Source: JAAFHB01 sp038236995
Lineage (GTDB): Bacteria; Bacteroidota; Bacteroidia; Bacteroidales; Prolixibacteraceae
Length of the DNA stretch: 64,000 bases
Direction of reading: 5' to 3'
Assembly: GCA_038236995.1 (NCBI GenBank)
Contig: JBBRZE010000007.1
Location: 30,072-94,071 of the forward strand
Each line of letters starts with the position of its first letter. The stretch's first letter is position 1. A program made the position numbers and the translations under genes. The notes beneath the pieces were generated by a model that ran no database searches, was not told the DNA's origin, and saw only the letters and a program-made list of their open reading frames with translations. This document shows, in pieces, positions 29,301 through 37,766 of this stretch.

Positions 29301-29645
29301 GGAACACTTGACAATGGATCAAACGTAACAACGACGGTATTCAAGTCCAATGAATCACCGGCAAATGCCAACGCCTTTTCATCCAGATTTGTTGAGGATG
29401 CCTCTTATTTAAGATTGTCAAATGTGACGATCGGTTATACATGGAAAACAAAACATATAAAATGGCTAACAAGCGCAAGGATTTATGCAACAGGTAACAA
29501 TCTGCTTATAATCACTAAATATACCGGGTTTGATCCCGAAGTGAGTATTAATGCCAGTCAGAATGGCGTTCCTTCTTTAGGTATGGATTATACAGCATAT
29601 CCTAAGGCAAGAACATTTACGCTGGGTCTTAATCTTCAATTCTAA
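26340..29645 (+). CDS. SusC-family TonB-dependent transporter with STN signalling domain
   Basis: An 1101-aa outer-membrane protein. A long signal region (1-42) is usual for this group. It is followed by a secretin/TonB N-terminal (STN) domain (about 45-117), a carboxypeptidase-regulatory-like beta domain (about 135-215), the plug (about 225-345, with VRIRGSNSIRSGQEPLYVID) and a 22-strand barrel ending in LGLNLQF. It imports oligosaccharides with its SusD partner using TonB energy. The STN domain couples loading to the FecR protein encoded just upstream. The SusD gene begins 17 bp after the stop. Confidence 0.95.
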   Translation: MKKKQEFLFSLGDEMRLRLGKMKRTILLTFLVIASYGKSFSQVRLSLKFNKANIHEVLASIEKKTDYIFLYKDDIFYGSKPISVDFQNTEFEEVLKSICTQTNVDYEVRDRQIILKEKVGVPVLFEQQQLLKKEVAGSVTDTKGQPIPGATIMAKGTTIGITTDFDGNFQFSIPVDANTLVISFVGMKTQELDMLGRTLFIVTMKEEAYAIDEVVAVGYGTQRKIDQTGATDRLISEKMNKSIATSPAEMMQGRISGVNIIQNNGEPGSGMSVRIRGSNSIRSGQEPLYVIDGVPLDNADVTPNGGTAAGINESSKKNPISFLNPEDIESIDILKDASSTAIYGARGANGVVLITTKKGKKGIGKITYDGYTGISQIRRKMDILSASQFRTYRKPNGSALLDEGASVDWQDEIFRTAVIQNHNLSFGGGTDNFTYQSSLGYLNQEGIVNKTGVEKLNGKLKISQSSFNNRLNIVSSIIASHVEDFRVPISETGGFEGDVILTALKSNPTYPIRNADGSYFQYSKDQRNPVAMINLVDDITKTDRILANFSAEIEIIKDLRYKLNIGFDRTNAERRVNQDQKLSYMVNRGEANINKITANNRLVENYFTYSLKVGDQHNLNFLAGHAYQNIRVSTNELRVYGFVVRDIKYTDNLQYGKFSEAVVSSSAYERELQSFFGRTNYSYLDKYLFTVTGRYDGSTKFGKNKKYGFFPSAAFAWRTSEEHFMQDLEVISDLKLRFGYGVTGNQEIPDKISLLAVGTTPSANGYFNGVLTPGITFLRTPNPDLQWETTYQSNLGIDFGFWNNKLTGTIDIFNKQTKDVLLEIPAKAPAAAQTQWQNVPDLKIINNGLELGLNAQLIRKEKFAWELGLNFATIRNEVKNLPVKLIETGNASGQGLSGTRVQIITNGQPIGTFYGLVYQGLDANGMSIYKKDATGAQVKEYLGTALPRFTYSLNSTFDFNGLDFSMFWYGTHGNKVYNNAANALFVKGTLDNGSNVTTTVFKSNESPANANAFSSRFVEDASYLRLSNVTIGYTWKTKHIKWLTSARIYATGNNLLIITKYTGFDPEVSINASQNGVPSLGMDYTAYPKARTFTLGLNLQF

Positions 29646-29662
29646 TCTTAAGCGATGCAACA

Positions 29663-31207
29663 ATGAACCCTAATAAATTATTCCTATCATTGGTTACACT
29701 GGCATTTCTTGGAGCATTATCCTGTACAGATCTTCAGGAGAAAATCCTTGATGAACAGTTGGGTGCTGACCTGATCAATGATCCGGCTAATATTGAGTCA
29801 TTAATTAATCCGCCCTATGCCAGCTTGAGGAGAACAATTGAATGGGATAGCTATTGGGCACTTCAGGAAATTACTTCAGATGAAGTGATCGTTCCCACAA
29901 GGGGAACCGACTGGTACGATAACGGCGACTGGCAACAGTTGCATCTTCAAACCTGGACGGCCGATCACGGAAAACTGAAAGCAGTATGGGAAAATTTAAG
30001 TCAGGGTGTTTCGAGGTCAAATACGGCGATTTTTTTTATCGGAAAATTTACACAGTACGAAACTGCCGGAAGGTACATCTGTGAAGCCCGTTTCTTGCGT
30101 GCCTATTATATGTACCTGATCAACGACCTTTTTGGTCAGGTTCCGTTTCGTGAAGCTTCAGAGGTTGATTTTTCGGTCACCCCAAAAGTTATGACACGAA
30201 AAGAGGCTGCGGATTATATTATTGCTGAGATAAAGGCGGTGATTTTCAAGCTTAAAACTAAATCGGAAGTTGGATCAGAAAGAGTTACAGTTGGAGCAGC
30301 AAATGCGCTACTTGCCAAAATTTACCTCAATTATGAGATTTATACAGGTGAACCAAAATGGACTGAGGCAATTCAATATGCTGATTTAGTGATTGGCAGC
30401 AGCGATTATGCAGTTGCAACTGATTATTGGTCAATGTTTCAGAAAGATGTGGCTGAACATCCCGAGTTTATTTTGAGAGTCCCGATGGATGATAAAGTTG
30501 ATATGGGAAGTGGAAGTGCATGGGTTAATTTCACATTGCATTATTCTCAGGTATTTGGAAATTACACAAGCCTCTGGAATGGGCCAACAACAACTTCTAC
30601 GTTTTTCAATACCTGGAATAAAGTTGAAGATGTCCGTTATTATGACGCCAGAATCAAGCCTCAGACCGGATTTAACCAGGGTTTTCTTGTTGGACAGCAA
30701 TTTGGAGTTAATGGCACTCCTTTAAAAATGAGAAATAATGACCCATTGATTTTTATGCCGGAAGTAAAATTGGCAGGTTCACCGGAGAATGCCGGAATCA
30801 GGGTTGTCAAGTTCGCCCCAAATCCTACAACTGAGAGACAGTTTTCGTCTCCAAATGATGTGCCGATAATCAGAATATCAGATATATATCTCGTCAGGGC
30901 TGAAGCGAAGTTGAGAAACGGAGATGCCGCCGGGGCACTTACTGATATCAACTATATCAGAGCCAGAAGAAGTGCGGTCGGCAAAACGCTGCCTTTACTT
31001 ACCGTCGCAACTTTGGAAGCAATTCTGAAGGAAAGGAGTTACGAACTTTATTGGGAAGGATTAAGACGCCAGGATCTCGTCCGTTTTGGTCGGTTTGGTG
31101 ATGCCTGGCAGGAAAAACCTACAACTGCTATCAATAAATCACTTTTCCCGATACCTACTTCTGCGATTGATGTAAATGAAAATTTAAAGCAAAATCAGGG
31201 CTATTAA
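29663..31207 (+). CDS. SusD-family glycan-binding lipoprotein, first pair
   Basis: A 514-aa surface lipoprotein with lipobox Cys21 (LGALSC). SusD/RagB features are the N-terminal TPR-like helices (ARFLRAYYMYLINDLFGQVP, about 142-161), PIIRISDIYLVRAEAKLRNG near 400, and the C-terminal ending LFPIPTSAIDVNENLKQNQG with GY. It caps the SusC barrel and captures the oligosaccharide at the cell surface. The pair is translationally close to susC. The next susC lies 400 bp away, so this pair is probably one transcript with its own end. Confidence 0.94.
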   Translation: MNPNKLFLSLVTLAFLGALSCTDLQEKILDEQLGADLINDPANIESLINPPYASLRRTIEWDSYWALQEITSDEVIVPTRGTDWYDNGDWQQLHLQTWTADHGKLKAVWENLSQGVSRSNTAIFFIGKFTQYETAGRYICEARFLRAYYMYLINDLFGQVPFREASEVDFSVTPKVMTRKEAADYIIAEIKAVIFKLKTKSEVGSERVTVGAANALLAKIYLNYEIYTGEPKWTEAIQYADLVIGSSDYAVATDYWSMFQKDVAEHPEFILRVPMDDKVDMGSGSAWVNFTLHYSQVFGNYTSLWNGPTTTSTFFNTWNKVEDVRYYDARIKPQTGFNQGFLVGQQFGVNGTPLKMRNNDPLIFMPEVKLAGSPENAGIRVVKFAPNPTTERQFSSPNDVPIIRISDIYLVRAEAKLRNGDAAGALTDINYIRARRSAVGKTLPLLTVATLEAILKERSYELYWEGLRRQDLVRFGRFGDAWQEKPTTAINKSLFPIPTSAIDVNENLKQNQGY

Positions 31208-31607
31208 TAATTACTAATCCGCTAAAATCGTGAATGAATTTAAGCCTCTTTGTCAAAAGCATAAAAGTATGTTGTATAACATGTCTGGTGCAAACGTTTG
31301 CATAATAAAATATGCGACAATACAATGTTAAAAGTATTAATTAATAGTTAACAATGCTTAACTTTGAAGGTTCCGAATGAATAAAAGAAATTCAATAGCT
31401 GAAAGTAATTGAAATACAATTTTATAAATTCCAATTTGGCTGTAAATAAATAATTGACCTGCTTCTTTTTTTCTGTTTTTTAATAGAAGTTTTCATATTC
31501 AAATATCCGATAGATTGCCTTTGTTGCAGAAAAAGTTAAAATTATGATTAGATAAATAATTGCACGTTCTTATATTTTTATTAACTAATTTTAAAGTTTA
31601 TGTATTT
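31208..31607. other. 400-bp intergenic region before the second susC
   Basis: No gene is seen. The region holds the palindrome at 31289-31302 and long AT-rich stretches, and probably contains a separate promoter for the second SusC/SusD pair. No convincing terminator follows the first SusD gene. Confidence 0.5.
31289..31302. promoter_or_regulatory. Perfect 14-bp palindrome TGCAAACGTTTGCA
   Basis: The sequence is a perfect palindrome with a central CG, the form typical of LacI/PurR-family operators. It lies about 300 bp upstream of the second SusC start. No LacI-family gene is in the window, so a regulator elsewhere, or another family, must be involved if it is real. Confidence 0.4.
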
Positions 31608-34550
31608 ATGAAACAAAAAAATCTGATTTTTCTACCAAAAGGAAAATGGACCAGGATGTTATTTTCTATGGTTCTTCTTGTGGTATTGACGACCGGAATG
31701 GCTTTTGCACAGCAAAAGACAATTACTGGTAAAGTAACTGACAAGAGCGGGTCGCCTATACCTGGGGCCTCTATTGTTGTGAAAGGTACTTCTACAGGTA
31801 CTGTTACAGATGGCGACGGAAAGTACAACCTAAAAGCACCTTCCGATGCCGAAAATCTTGAATTTTCATTTATTGGCATGAAGTTGGCAACTGAATCGAT
31901 TAACAATCGGGCAGTTATTAATGTCGTACTTGAAGATGAGATTACTGCAGTTGCTGAAGTTGTTGCAATTGGATATGGAACGCAAACAAAGCGAGAGATT
32001 TCGGGTTCTGTTACAAATGTTTCAGCAAAGGACTTCAACAAAGGGGTAATGTCGAATGCGGCCGATTTATTGCAGGGTAAAGTTGCCGGTTTGAATATTA
32101 ATAGGGGAAGTGGTGACGTTACTAGTGGTCCAACTATCCGGTTAAGAGGAACTTCTTCATTAACAGGAAGCAGTTCTCCGTTTGTTGTAATTGATGGTGT
32201 TCCCGGAGGCGATTTGAACGCTGTTGCACCACAGGACATTGAGTCTATCAGTATCTTAAAAGATGCTTCTTCAGCAGCCATTTATGGTTCGCGTTCGGCA
32301 TCAGGTGTTATTTTGATTACCACCAAAAAAGGGATGAAGGGAAACACAAAAGTTAGTTACGAGGGTTATGTTGGGCTAGACGAGGTAACCAATAAACCTA
32401 AATTATTGAATGGTGCAGAGTGGCGGGAATATGCTAAAGTCAATAATAAGAATATCGCAGGAATGGATATGGGTGCCAATACAGATTGGTTTGGAGAGAT
32501 TATGAGAACGGGTGTAACTCAGAACCACAGTTTATCTTTTTCGGGTGGAGGTGAAGACCACAATTATATGGCATCAGCATCCTATATGGATGTCCAGGGT
32601 GTTGTAAAAGGTAACAGCATGAACCGCTTTAACTTTCGTTTCTCCTTCAATCAATTTGCATTAAACAACAAATTGCAGATATCCTTTACTGGAAATGCGG
32701 TTATGGGCGACAATAGTCCTACAAATAATCAGAATTTTATTTTAGCCTATAATACAATACCTGTAGTTCCTGTAAAACTTGCGAATGGCGACTGGTATGA
32801 AAATACCGATTTTGACCAGGGTAACCCGGTTCACAATATTGCCTTGAATAAAAGAGACAATAAGGACAATAAATTTTATGCAAACGTGAAAGCTGATCTT
32901 GAAATTTTCAAGGGGCTGAATTTTACAGCCAGCGGCTTTCGTGAACGCAATACAAATGACTGGGGACTTTATAACAATTCTACAACCGAGTCTGGTCGCA
33001 ATTCAATAGGTTTTGCTCAACGCGAAAGTCAGTTATGGGACAAAAGTCTTTTTGAAACAACGCTTCGCTATAAAGCGAGTTTCAATGAGGTCCATAACAT
33101 AACTGCTTTGGCAGGATATTCATGGGAACAGAACGATTGGAGAAGATTCATGGCCAGAAATCAGCAGTTTGGAACAGACTTGCTAGGCTATGATAACCTG
33201 CAGGCTGGTGAAAACCTGAAACCTGCAGACGTTGAATCAAATAGGAACATGTCAAGGCTGATTTCGTCATTTGCCAGGTTTACTTATAATTACAACGAGA
33301 AATATGTTTTGTCTGCGACCGTTCGTCGGGATGGTTCTTCAAAATTTGGTGCAAATCATAAATGGGGTACTTTCCCATCATTCTCTGCAGCGTGGAATAT
33401 CACGAAAGAAGATTTTATGAGTAACATGAGCAAAATTAATGACCTTAAATTAAGGATTGGTTATGGAATTACCGGAAACCAAGATGGTATCGGACCTTAT
33501 AATTCACTCAATCTTTATGGACAACAAGGTAAATACTATAATGATGGTAATTGGTATACCGCTTACGGTGTTACACAAAATCCCAATCCAAACCTGAAAT
33601 GGGAGAAAACATCCATGTTAAATATAGGTTTGGATTTTTCGCTTTTTGGTAGTCGTGTAAACGGAACCGTTGAATGGTACAATAAGGAAACGTCTGATCT
33701 TCTTTATACTTATAACGTTCCTGTGCCACCCTATCAGTTCAATACGATATTGGCCAATGTTGGTGGAATGTCAAACAAAGGATTGGAATTATTATTAAAC
33801 CTTGTTCCGGTTAGAACAACCGATTTCCAGTGGACAATTGGTCTTAATGCTGCTCACAATAAAAATGTGGTTACCAGCCTTTCAAATGATGAATTTAAGA
33901 CAGACAGGGTTAAATCTGGTACTGCATTTATTCGTGGCGGATCGAACACAACAACACATGTACTTGAAGTTGGACACGATGTCGGAACTTTCTATGGATA
34001 TGAGTGTACAGGTTTGGATGCCAATGGAAAGTACATCTTTAAAGACATTAATACTGACGGAAAGATTGACGATAAAGATTTTACCTACATCGGATCTCCT
34101 CAACCAAAACTGACTTACAGTATTAACAACTCGTTTACGTATAAAAAATGGGATTTGTCGGTGTTTTTCAGAGGTGTTTATGGGAATAAAGTCCTGAATT
34201 ATAGCAGAATGTCGTTTGCTACCACACAATGGCTTATGGGTGGAAATGTATTGAAAGAAGCGTTGACTTCAGGATTAACAGATTCACCAATCTATAGCAG
34301 TTTCTATATTGAAGATGGCTCCTTCCTTCGTTGCGAATATGTGAACCTGGGATACACCTTCAAAGCTGAAAGTATCAAATGGATTAAAAACCTTAGGGTA
34401 TATGTGACTGGCCAAAATCTGTTTAAGATTACTAAATATAAAGGATTGGATCCGGAAGTTGACATGAGCGGTTTGAATCCTGGCGTTGAAGGACGTGATT
34501 ACTACCCAAAATCGAGAACGTTAATGATGGGTGTTAACATTAGTTTCTAA
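31608..34550 (+). CDS. SusC-family TonB-dependent transporter without STN domain, second pair
   Basis: The start at 31608 (MKQKNLIFLPKGKW) is preferred to a TTG extension at 31560, which only adds leader sequence. The 980-aa product has a signal peptide (ending GMAFAQQ), a carboxypeptidase-regulatory-like domain (about 40-115), the plug (about 125-240, with TIRLRGTSSLTGSSSPFVVI) and the barrel, ending MMGVNISF. It lacks the STN domain present in the first SusC, so it should not signal directly to FecR. Together with the SusD 18 bp downstream it probably imports a related glycan. Confidence 0.94.
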   Translation: MKQKNLIFLPKGKWTRMLFSMVLLVVLTTGMAFAQQKTITGKVTDKSGSPIPGASIVVKGTSTGTVTDGDGKYNLKAPSDAENLEFSFIGMKLATESINNRAVINVVLEDEITAVAEVVAIGYGTQTKREISGSVTNVSAKDFNKGVMSNAADLLQGKVAGLNINRGSGDVTSGPTIRLRGTSSLTGSSSPFVVIDGVPGGDLNAVAPQDIESISILKDASSAAIYGSRSASGVILITTKKGMKGNTKVSYEGYVGLDEVTNKPKLLNGAEWREYAKVNNKNIAGMDMGANTDWFGEIMRTGVTQNHSLSFSGGGEDHNYMASASYMDVQGVVKGNSMNRFNFRFSFNQFALNNKLQISFTGNAVMGDNSPTNNQNFILAYNTIPVVPVKLANGDWYENTDFDQGNPVHNIALNKRDNKDNKFYANVKADLEIFKGLNFTASGFRERNTNDWGLYNNSTTESGRNSIGFAQRESQLWDKSLFETTLRYKASFNEVHNITALAGYSWEQNDWRRFMARNQQFGTDLLGYDNLQAGENLKPADVESNRNMSRLISSFARFTYNYNEKYVLSATVRRDGSSKFGANHKWGTFPSFSAAWNITKEDFMSNMSKINDLKLRIGYGITGNQDGIGPYNSLNLYGQQGKYYNDGNWYTAYGVTQNPNPNLKWEKTSMLNIGLDFSLFGSRVNGTVEWYNKETSDLLYTYNVPVPPYQFNTILANVGGMSNKGLELLLNLVPVRTTDFQWTIGLNAAHNKNVVTSLSNDEFKTDRVKSGTAFIRGGSNTTTHVLEVGHDVGTFYGYECTGLDANGKYIFKDINTDGKIDDKDFTYIGSPQPKLTYSINNSFTYKKWDLSVFFRGVYGNKVLNYSRMSFATTQWLMGGNVLKEALTSGLTDSPIYSSFYIEDGSFLRCEYVNLGYTFKAESIKWIKNLRVYVTGQNLFKITKYKGLDPEVDMSGLNPGVEGRDYYPKSRTLMMGVNISF

Positions 34551-34568
34551 TTTTTAATAGAAGAAGAC

Positions 34569-36095
34569 ATGAAAAAGACAAGTATATTCATATTATTGCT
34601 AATGGTCGGACTGACGGTTACGCCTTGGCTGCAATCGTGTACCGACCTCAACGAAATCGTCTACGATAAAGTGCCAACAGATAAATTTGGGAGCACTACA
34701 AAGGAGGTTACAGCTTTGGTTGCGCCTGTGTATAATACGTTTCAAACTGCACGTAGCTGGAATTTCAGGCATCTGGCTGACGAAAGTGCCGATATGTGTG
34801 TTGTTCCAACACGCAAGGGTGGTGACTGGTGGGATGGCGGACAACATATGTACACCAAGCAGCACACATGGACAAATAATAATACTCCTTTAATTACAGG
34901 TGCCTACAGTGATATCTTCTCAAGTATTACAACCTGTAATAAAATATTGCAGATGGTACAGAGTATGGAGAATATTCCGAATAAGGAGCAAACGATCGCT
35001 GAAATAAGGGCAGTACGTGCCTTCTGGTATTATTATTATGTTGATTATTTTGGACAAGGTCCGTTAGTAACAGATTTTTCTGTAACAACTTTACCAACTT
35101 CAAAAACCCGTCTTGAACTTTTTAATTTTGTTATTACCGAATTAGATGCTGTTAAAGACTTGCTTCGAAGCGATGTCTCATCAAGTTCTTACGGTAAAAT
35201 GACAAAAGGTGCAGCTTATACAGTTCTTGCAAAAATGTACCTCAATGCAGGTGTTTGGGCTGGTTCTCCGCAATGGCAGAAATGTGTTGATGCCTGTAAC
35301 GTTGTGATAGGTCTTCCCTATGTTTTGGAACCTGATTGGAAAACATCGTTTCAGGTTAAAAATGAATCCTCGAAAGAGATCATTATGCCAGCTGTTTACA
35401 GTGCATTGTTAGGTGGTAATCAAATACCTTTTATGACGTTGCATTATTTGGATGCCAAGGCGCTGGGATTGAGTATCGGCCCATGGAATGGATTGAGTGC
35501 TGATCCTAATTATGTAAAAGGATATGATCCTGAAGATAAGCGTCTTAACTGGTCTTTCCTTATTGGGCCAATGCTTGATCCTGCTACTGGACTTGTGATT
35601 CAAACTGCTCATGGCCGGCCATTGATCCATACTGTTGACATTACTATGTATGAAGCAACTTCGAACTGGGGCTGGTGTAACCAGGAAGATGGCGCCCGCT
35701 GCTGGAAATGGGAAATTCCCAAAGGTTTGTCAAGTGATTTGGAAAACGACTATGCTATTTTCCGTTTGGCTGACGTTTATCTGATGAAAGCTGAGTGTTT
35801 AACCCGTTTGAACGGTGCAAATGCAGAAGCAACAACTTTAGTAAACGCCGTTCGCAAACGCGCCTTCAGTCCTGAAAAACCAATTGCGTTGGCAACATTG
35901 GATGATATTCGCAAAGAACGTCGCTTTGAGATGGCTTGGGAACAAATCAGCCGTCAGGATAACATTCGTTTTGGAACATTTCTAAATGCTGTTCCGGGAT
36001 GGAGAGGCGTTAGCGATGCGAAACATTTGCTTTTCCCGATTCCGAAAGATGCAACGGATGTTAACCCGGGTTTAACTCAGAACCCTGGTTACTAG
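34569..36095 (+). CDS. SusD-family glycan-binding lipoprotein, second pair
   Basis: A 508-aa surface lipoprotein with lipobox Cys24 (LQSC). SusD features are the helical IRAVRAFWYYYYVDYFGQGP (about 142-161), YAIFRLADVYLMKAECLTRL near 395-414 and the C-terminal LLFPIPKDATDVNPGLTQNP. It pairs with the SusC encoded 18 bp upstream. It differs greatly in sequence from the first SusD, so the two pairs probably bind different parts or types of the glycan. A strong terminator follows 23 bp after the stop. Confidence 0.94.
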   Translation: MKKTSIFILLLMVGLTVTPWLQSCTDLNEIVYDKVPTDKFGSTTKEVTALVAPVYNTFQTARSWNFRHLADESADMCVVPTRKGGDWWDGGQHMYTKQHTWTNNNTPLITGAYSDIFSSITTCNKILQMVQSMENIPNKEQTIAEIRAVRAFWYYYYVDYFGQGPLVTDFSVTTLPTSKTRLELFNFVITELDAVKDLLRSDVSSSSYGKMTKGAAYTVLAKMYLNAGVWAGSPQWQKCVDACNVVIGLPYVLEPDWKTSFQVKNESSKEIIMPAVYSALLGGNQIPFMTLHYLDAKALGLSIGPWNGLSADPNYVKGYDPEDKRLNWSFLIGPMLDPATGLVIQTAHGRPLIHTVDITMYEATSNWGWCNQEDGARCWKWEIPKGLSSDLENDYAIFRLADVYLMKAECLTRLNGANAEATTLVNAVRKRAFSPEKPIALATLDDIRKERRFEMAWEQISRQDNIRFGTFLNAVPGWRGVSDAKHLLFPIPKDATDVNPGLTQNPGY

Positions 36096-36118
36096 TATTT
36101 AGTTGCTTGTGAAATTAT

Positions 36119-36153
36119 AAAAAGGCTGCCCGACTCCGGGTGGCCTTTTTTTT
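36119..36153 (+). terminator. Strong intrinsic terminator after the second susD
   Basis: AAAAAGGC pairs with GCCTTTTT, and inner CCCG pairs with CGGG around a short loop, with a run of eight Ts. It closes the sigma/anti-sigma/SusCD block. Confidence 0.9.
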
Positions 36154-36192
36154 GGCCAATTAATTTAGATGATAGTCAACTGTAAGTTTGCG

Positions 36193-36486
36193 CTTGACTA
36201 TTGCGAACGGAGGGTACTCATCATGAAGTTTAAGGATGACTATTACGAAAGGAGGGTATGTATTATGAATTTTCATGATGACTATATTGAACGCAGGGTG
36301 CTCATCATGAAGTTTCAGCATGACTATAACGAATGGTGGGTGCTCATCATGAAGTTTCATGATGACTATTACGAAAGGAGGGTATGTATTATGAATTTTC
36401 ATGATGACCATATTGAACGCAGGGTGCTCATCATGAAGTTTAAGGATGTCTATTACGAAAGGAGGGTAGGTATTATGAAGTTTAGC
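36193..36486. repeat. Seven tandem 42-bp repeats, open in frame on both strands
   Basis: Seven contiguous 42-bp units start at 36193, 36235, 36277, 36319, 36361, 36403 and 36445. Units 2 and 5 are identical. The units fall into two types that partly alternate: one has ACGAAAGGAGGGTATGTATT, the other TTGAACGCAGGGTGCTCATC. Because 42 is divisible by three and has no stops, a 120-codon frame is open on the plus strand (36169-36531, repeating ERRVLIMKF-like 14-mers) and another on the minus strand (36160-36522, repeating KLHDEHPPFVIV-like 14-mers). The junction of units 4 and 5 has a 10-bp inverted repeat, TCATCATGAA and TTCATGATGA, with a 2-bp centre (36346-36367). It may be an intergenic repeat element rather than a gene. 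Confidence 0.9.
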
Positions 36487-36588
36487 AATAATGTAATAAA
36501 AAATATTGATCAGAATAATCATAGCTGTTAACCGTTAGGCCGATGGAAATAATTACTTGCAATAATATTGATAATTAATCCCTTTTTA

Positions 36589-36620
36589 TTTGCATTTTCC
36601 GCAGAGTTGATTTAAATTTA
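36589..36620 (+). promoter_or_regulatory. Bacteroidota-type promoter for the 232-aa gene
   Basis: TTTG at 36589-36592 and TAAATTTA at 36613-36620 are separated by 20 bp and match the TTTG-N19-21-TAnnTTTG consensus at all but the last base. The start codon is 48 bp downstream. Confidence 0.5.
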
Positions 36621-36668
36621 AAGGATATTATAAAAAACATATTCATTCATTAAATTATTCAACAAATT

Positions 36669-37367
36669 ATGAAAAAACTTGAATCTTATGCCGAAAATCC
36701 TTTTGGCAACATTGGTTTTGGTCGCGATTTGACTGTTGTATTTTTCAGTGATATGACCGACCGGCTTAAACAAGCTGTAGCAAACGGCGCACCTTTCGCC
36801 GACCTCCTGGCACCTACCAGCGAAAAGTTTACCAATCTTCAGTTGAGCCATAGCTCTACTGTAACTGCCAAAACGCAGCTTAAATCGCAAACGTTAACAG
36901 TTGATCAGATCATTGATGTGTTCAAGGTGAAAATCCTCGACAGCGAAGCGTTGGTTCTGACCAAATTTAAGAAACCGACTCCCGAATATCTCAAATTCTT
37001 CCCCAACGGGCGTACTGCATATAACAATGTGAACAAGGGCAATATCGACACGATGATGGATCAGGCTATCCTGGCCTTCACCCTTCATCAGGATGTACTT
37101 GGCAGCGAAATACTGAAAGAATTTCAGGATTTGAAAGACCAGTATGATGCAGCCAGGTCGGATCAGCAAAGGCAAAAGCAAAATAAAGGAGGCTCGATTG
37201 GCTCGTGGGATGATAACCTCGAAATAATGAAAGATCAGGCTTTTGATAATCTGCTCGTGATTGCGCGCAATTACAAGGGACAGCCCGAAAAAATTAAAAT
37301 GTATTTCGATACGAGCATCATCACCCCTGATGTACATCCTGAACCTGAAGAGGTAAAAAGTGCGTGA
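36669..37367 (+). CDS. Conserved-looking protein of unknown function, 232 aa
   Basis: Not recognised. A soluble protein without signal peptide or membrane segment, predicted mainly helical. It has charged segments such as DLKDQYDAARSDQQRQKQNK (about 156-175) and an acidic proline-containing C-terminus (HPEPEEVKSA). It starts with a promoter-like sequence at 36589-36620 and stands alone between the 42-bp repeat array and the convergent GH20 gene. Codon use looks like its neighbours, so it is probably real. No functional link to the glycan genes can be seen. Confidence 0.65.
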   Translation: MKKLESYAENPFGNIGFGRDLTVVFFSDMTDRLKQAVANGAPFADLLAPTSEKFTNLQLSHSSTVTAKTQLKSQTLTVDQIIDVFKVKILDSEALVLTKFKKPTPEYLKFFPNGRTAYNNVNKGNIDTMMDQAILAFTLHQDVLGSEILKEFQDLKDQYDAARSDQQRQKQNKGGSIGSWDDNLEIMKDQAFDNLLVIARNYKGQPEKIKMYFDTSIITPDVHPEPEEVKSA

Positions 37368-37713
37368 GATTGTCCATACTTCATCCCATTGCATATGGCC
37401 CCGGAGGTCACATGTTCATAAAAACCATATCGACAAAGGAATGGTACGACTCCGGAGTCGAATGTTGCTTTTCCACCTTGTAATTCTATAAACAAACAAA
37501 CCCGTGTGGCTTAGAATAATGGCTGTGATTATCAGTAATTTGAAAAAATTTATACAGCAGGTAAACTTAAGGAGAATAAGGTTTTGACCGTCGTGTTAGT
37601 ATTTTAGCCGTCCGGTTGGACAGGTCGAAGAAAGCATGCCCCCAAACGATGATCTTCAAACTTCATTAATCTGACCATTGGCTATTCGCTTCACTCACCT
37701 GAAACTTTAAAAT
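37368..37713. other. Intergenic region with palindromic repeat
   Basis: No gene is seen. The region contains a related sequence twice: CCCCGGAGGTCACATGTT near 37399 and, about 50 bp further, CTCCGGAGTCGAATGTT, the second inside the perfect palindrome CGACTCCGGAGTCG (37447-37460). This looks like a small dispersed repeat. The rest of the stretch to the terminator shows nothing recognisable. Confidence 0.4.
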
Positions 37714-37748
37714 AAAAGCCAATTCCGAATCCCGGAATTGGCTTTTTT
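37714..37748. terminator. Bidirectional terminator
   Basis: AAAAGCCAATTCCG pairs perfectly with CGGAATTGGCTTTT around five bases. A T run follows on the plus strand and an AT-rich tract on the minus strand. It lies 18 bp beyond the stop of the minus-strand GH20 gene and serves both directions. Confidence 0.9.
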
Positions 37749-37766
37749 ACTGGAGGAAACGCTGTT

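Noticed and set aside
31598..32281. Minus-strand open frame (227 codons) under the second SusC gene
   Set aside because: It is antisense to the SusC plug region, which has clear family motifs on the plus strand.
36193..36486. 42-bp repeats as a CRISPR array
   Set aside because: The units are contiguous with no unique spacers between conserved repeats, and no cas gene is nearby.
36169..36531. 120-codon frames on both strands of the repeat as confident protein-coding genes
   Set aside because: The open frames follow from a stop-free 42-bp unit. No signal, domain or unambiguous start supports one strand over the other, so it is reported as a repeat.
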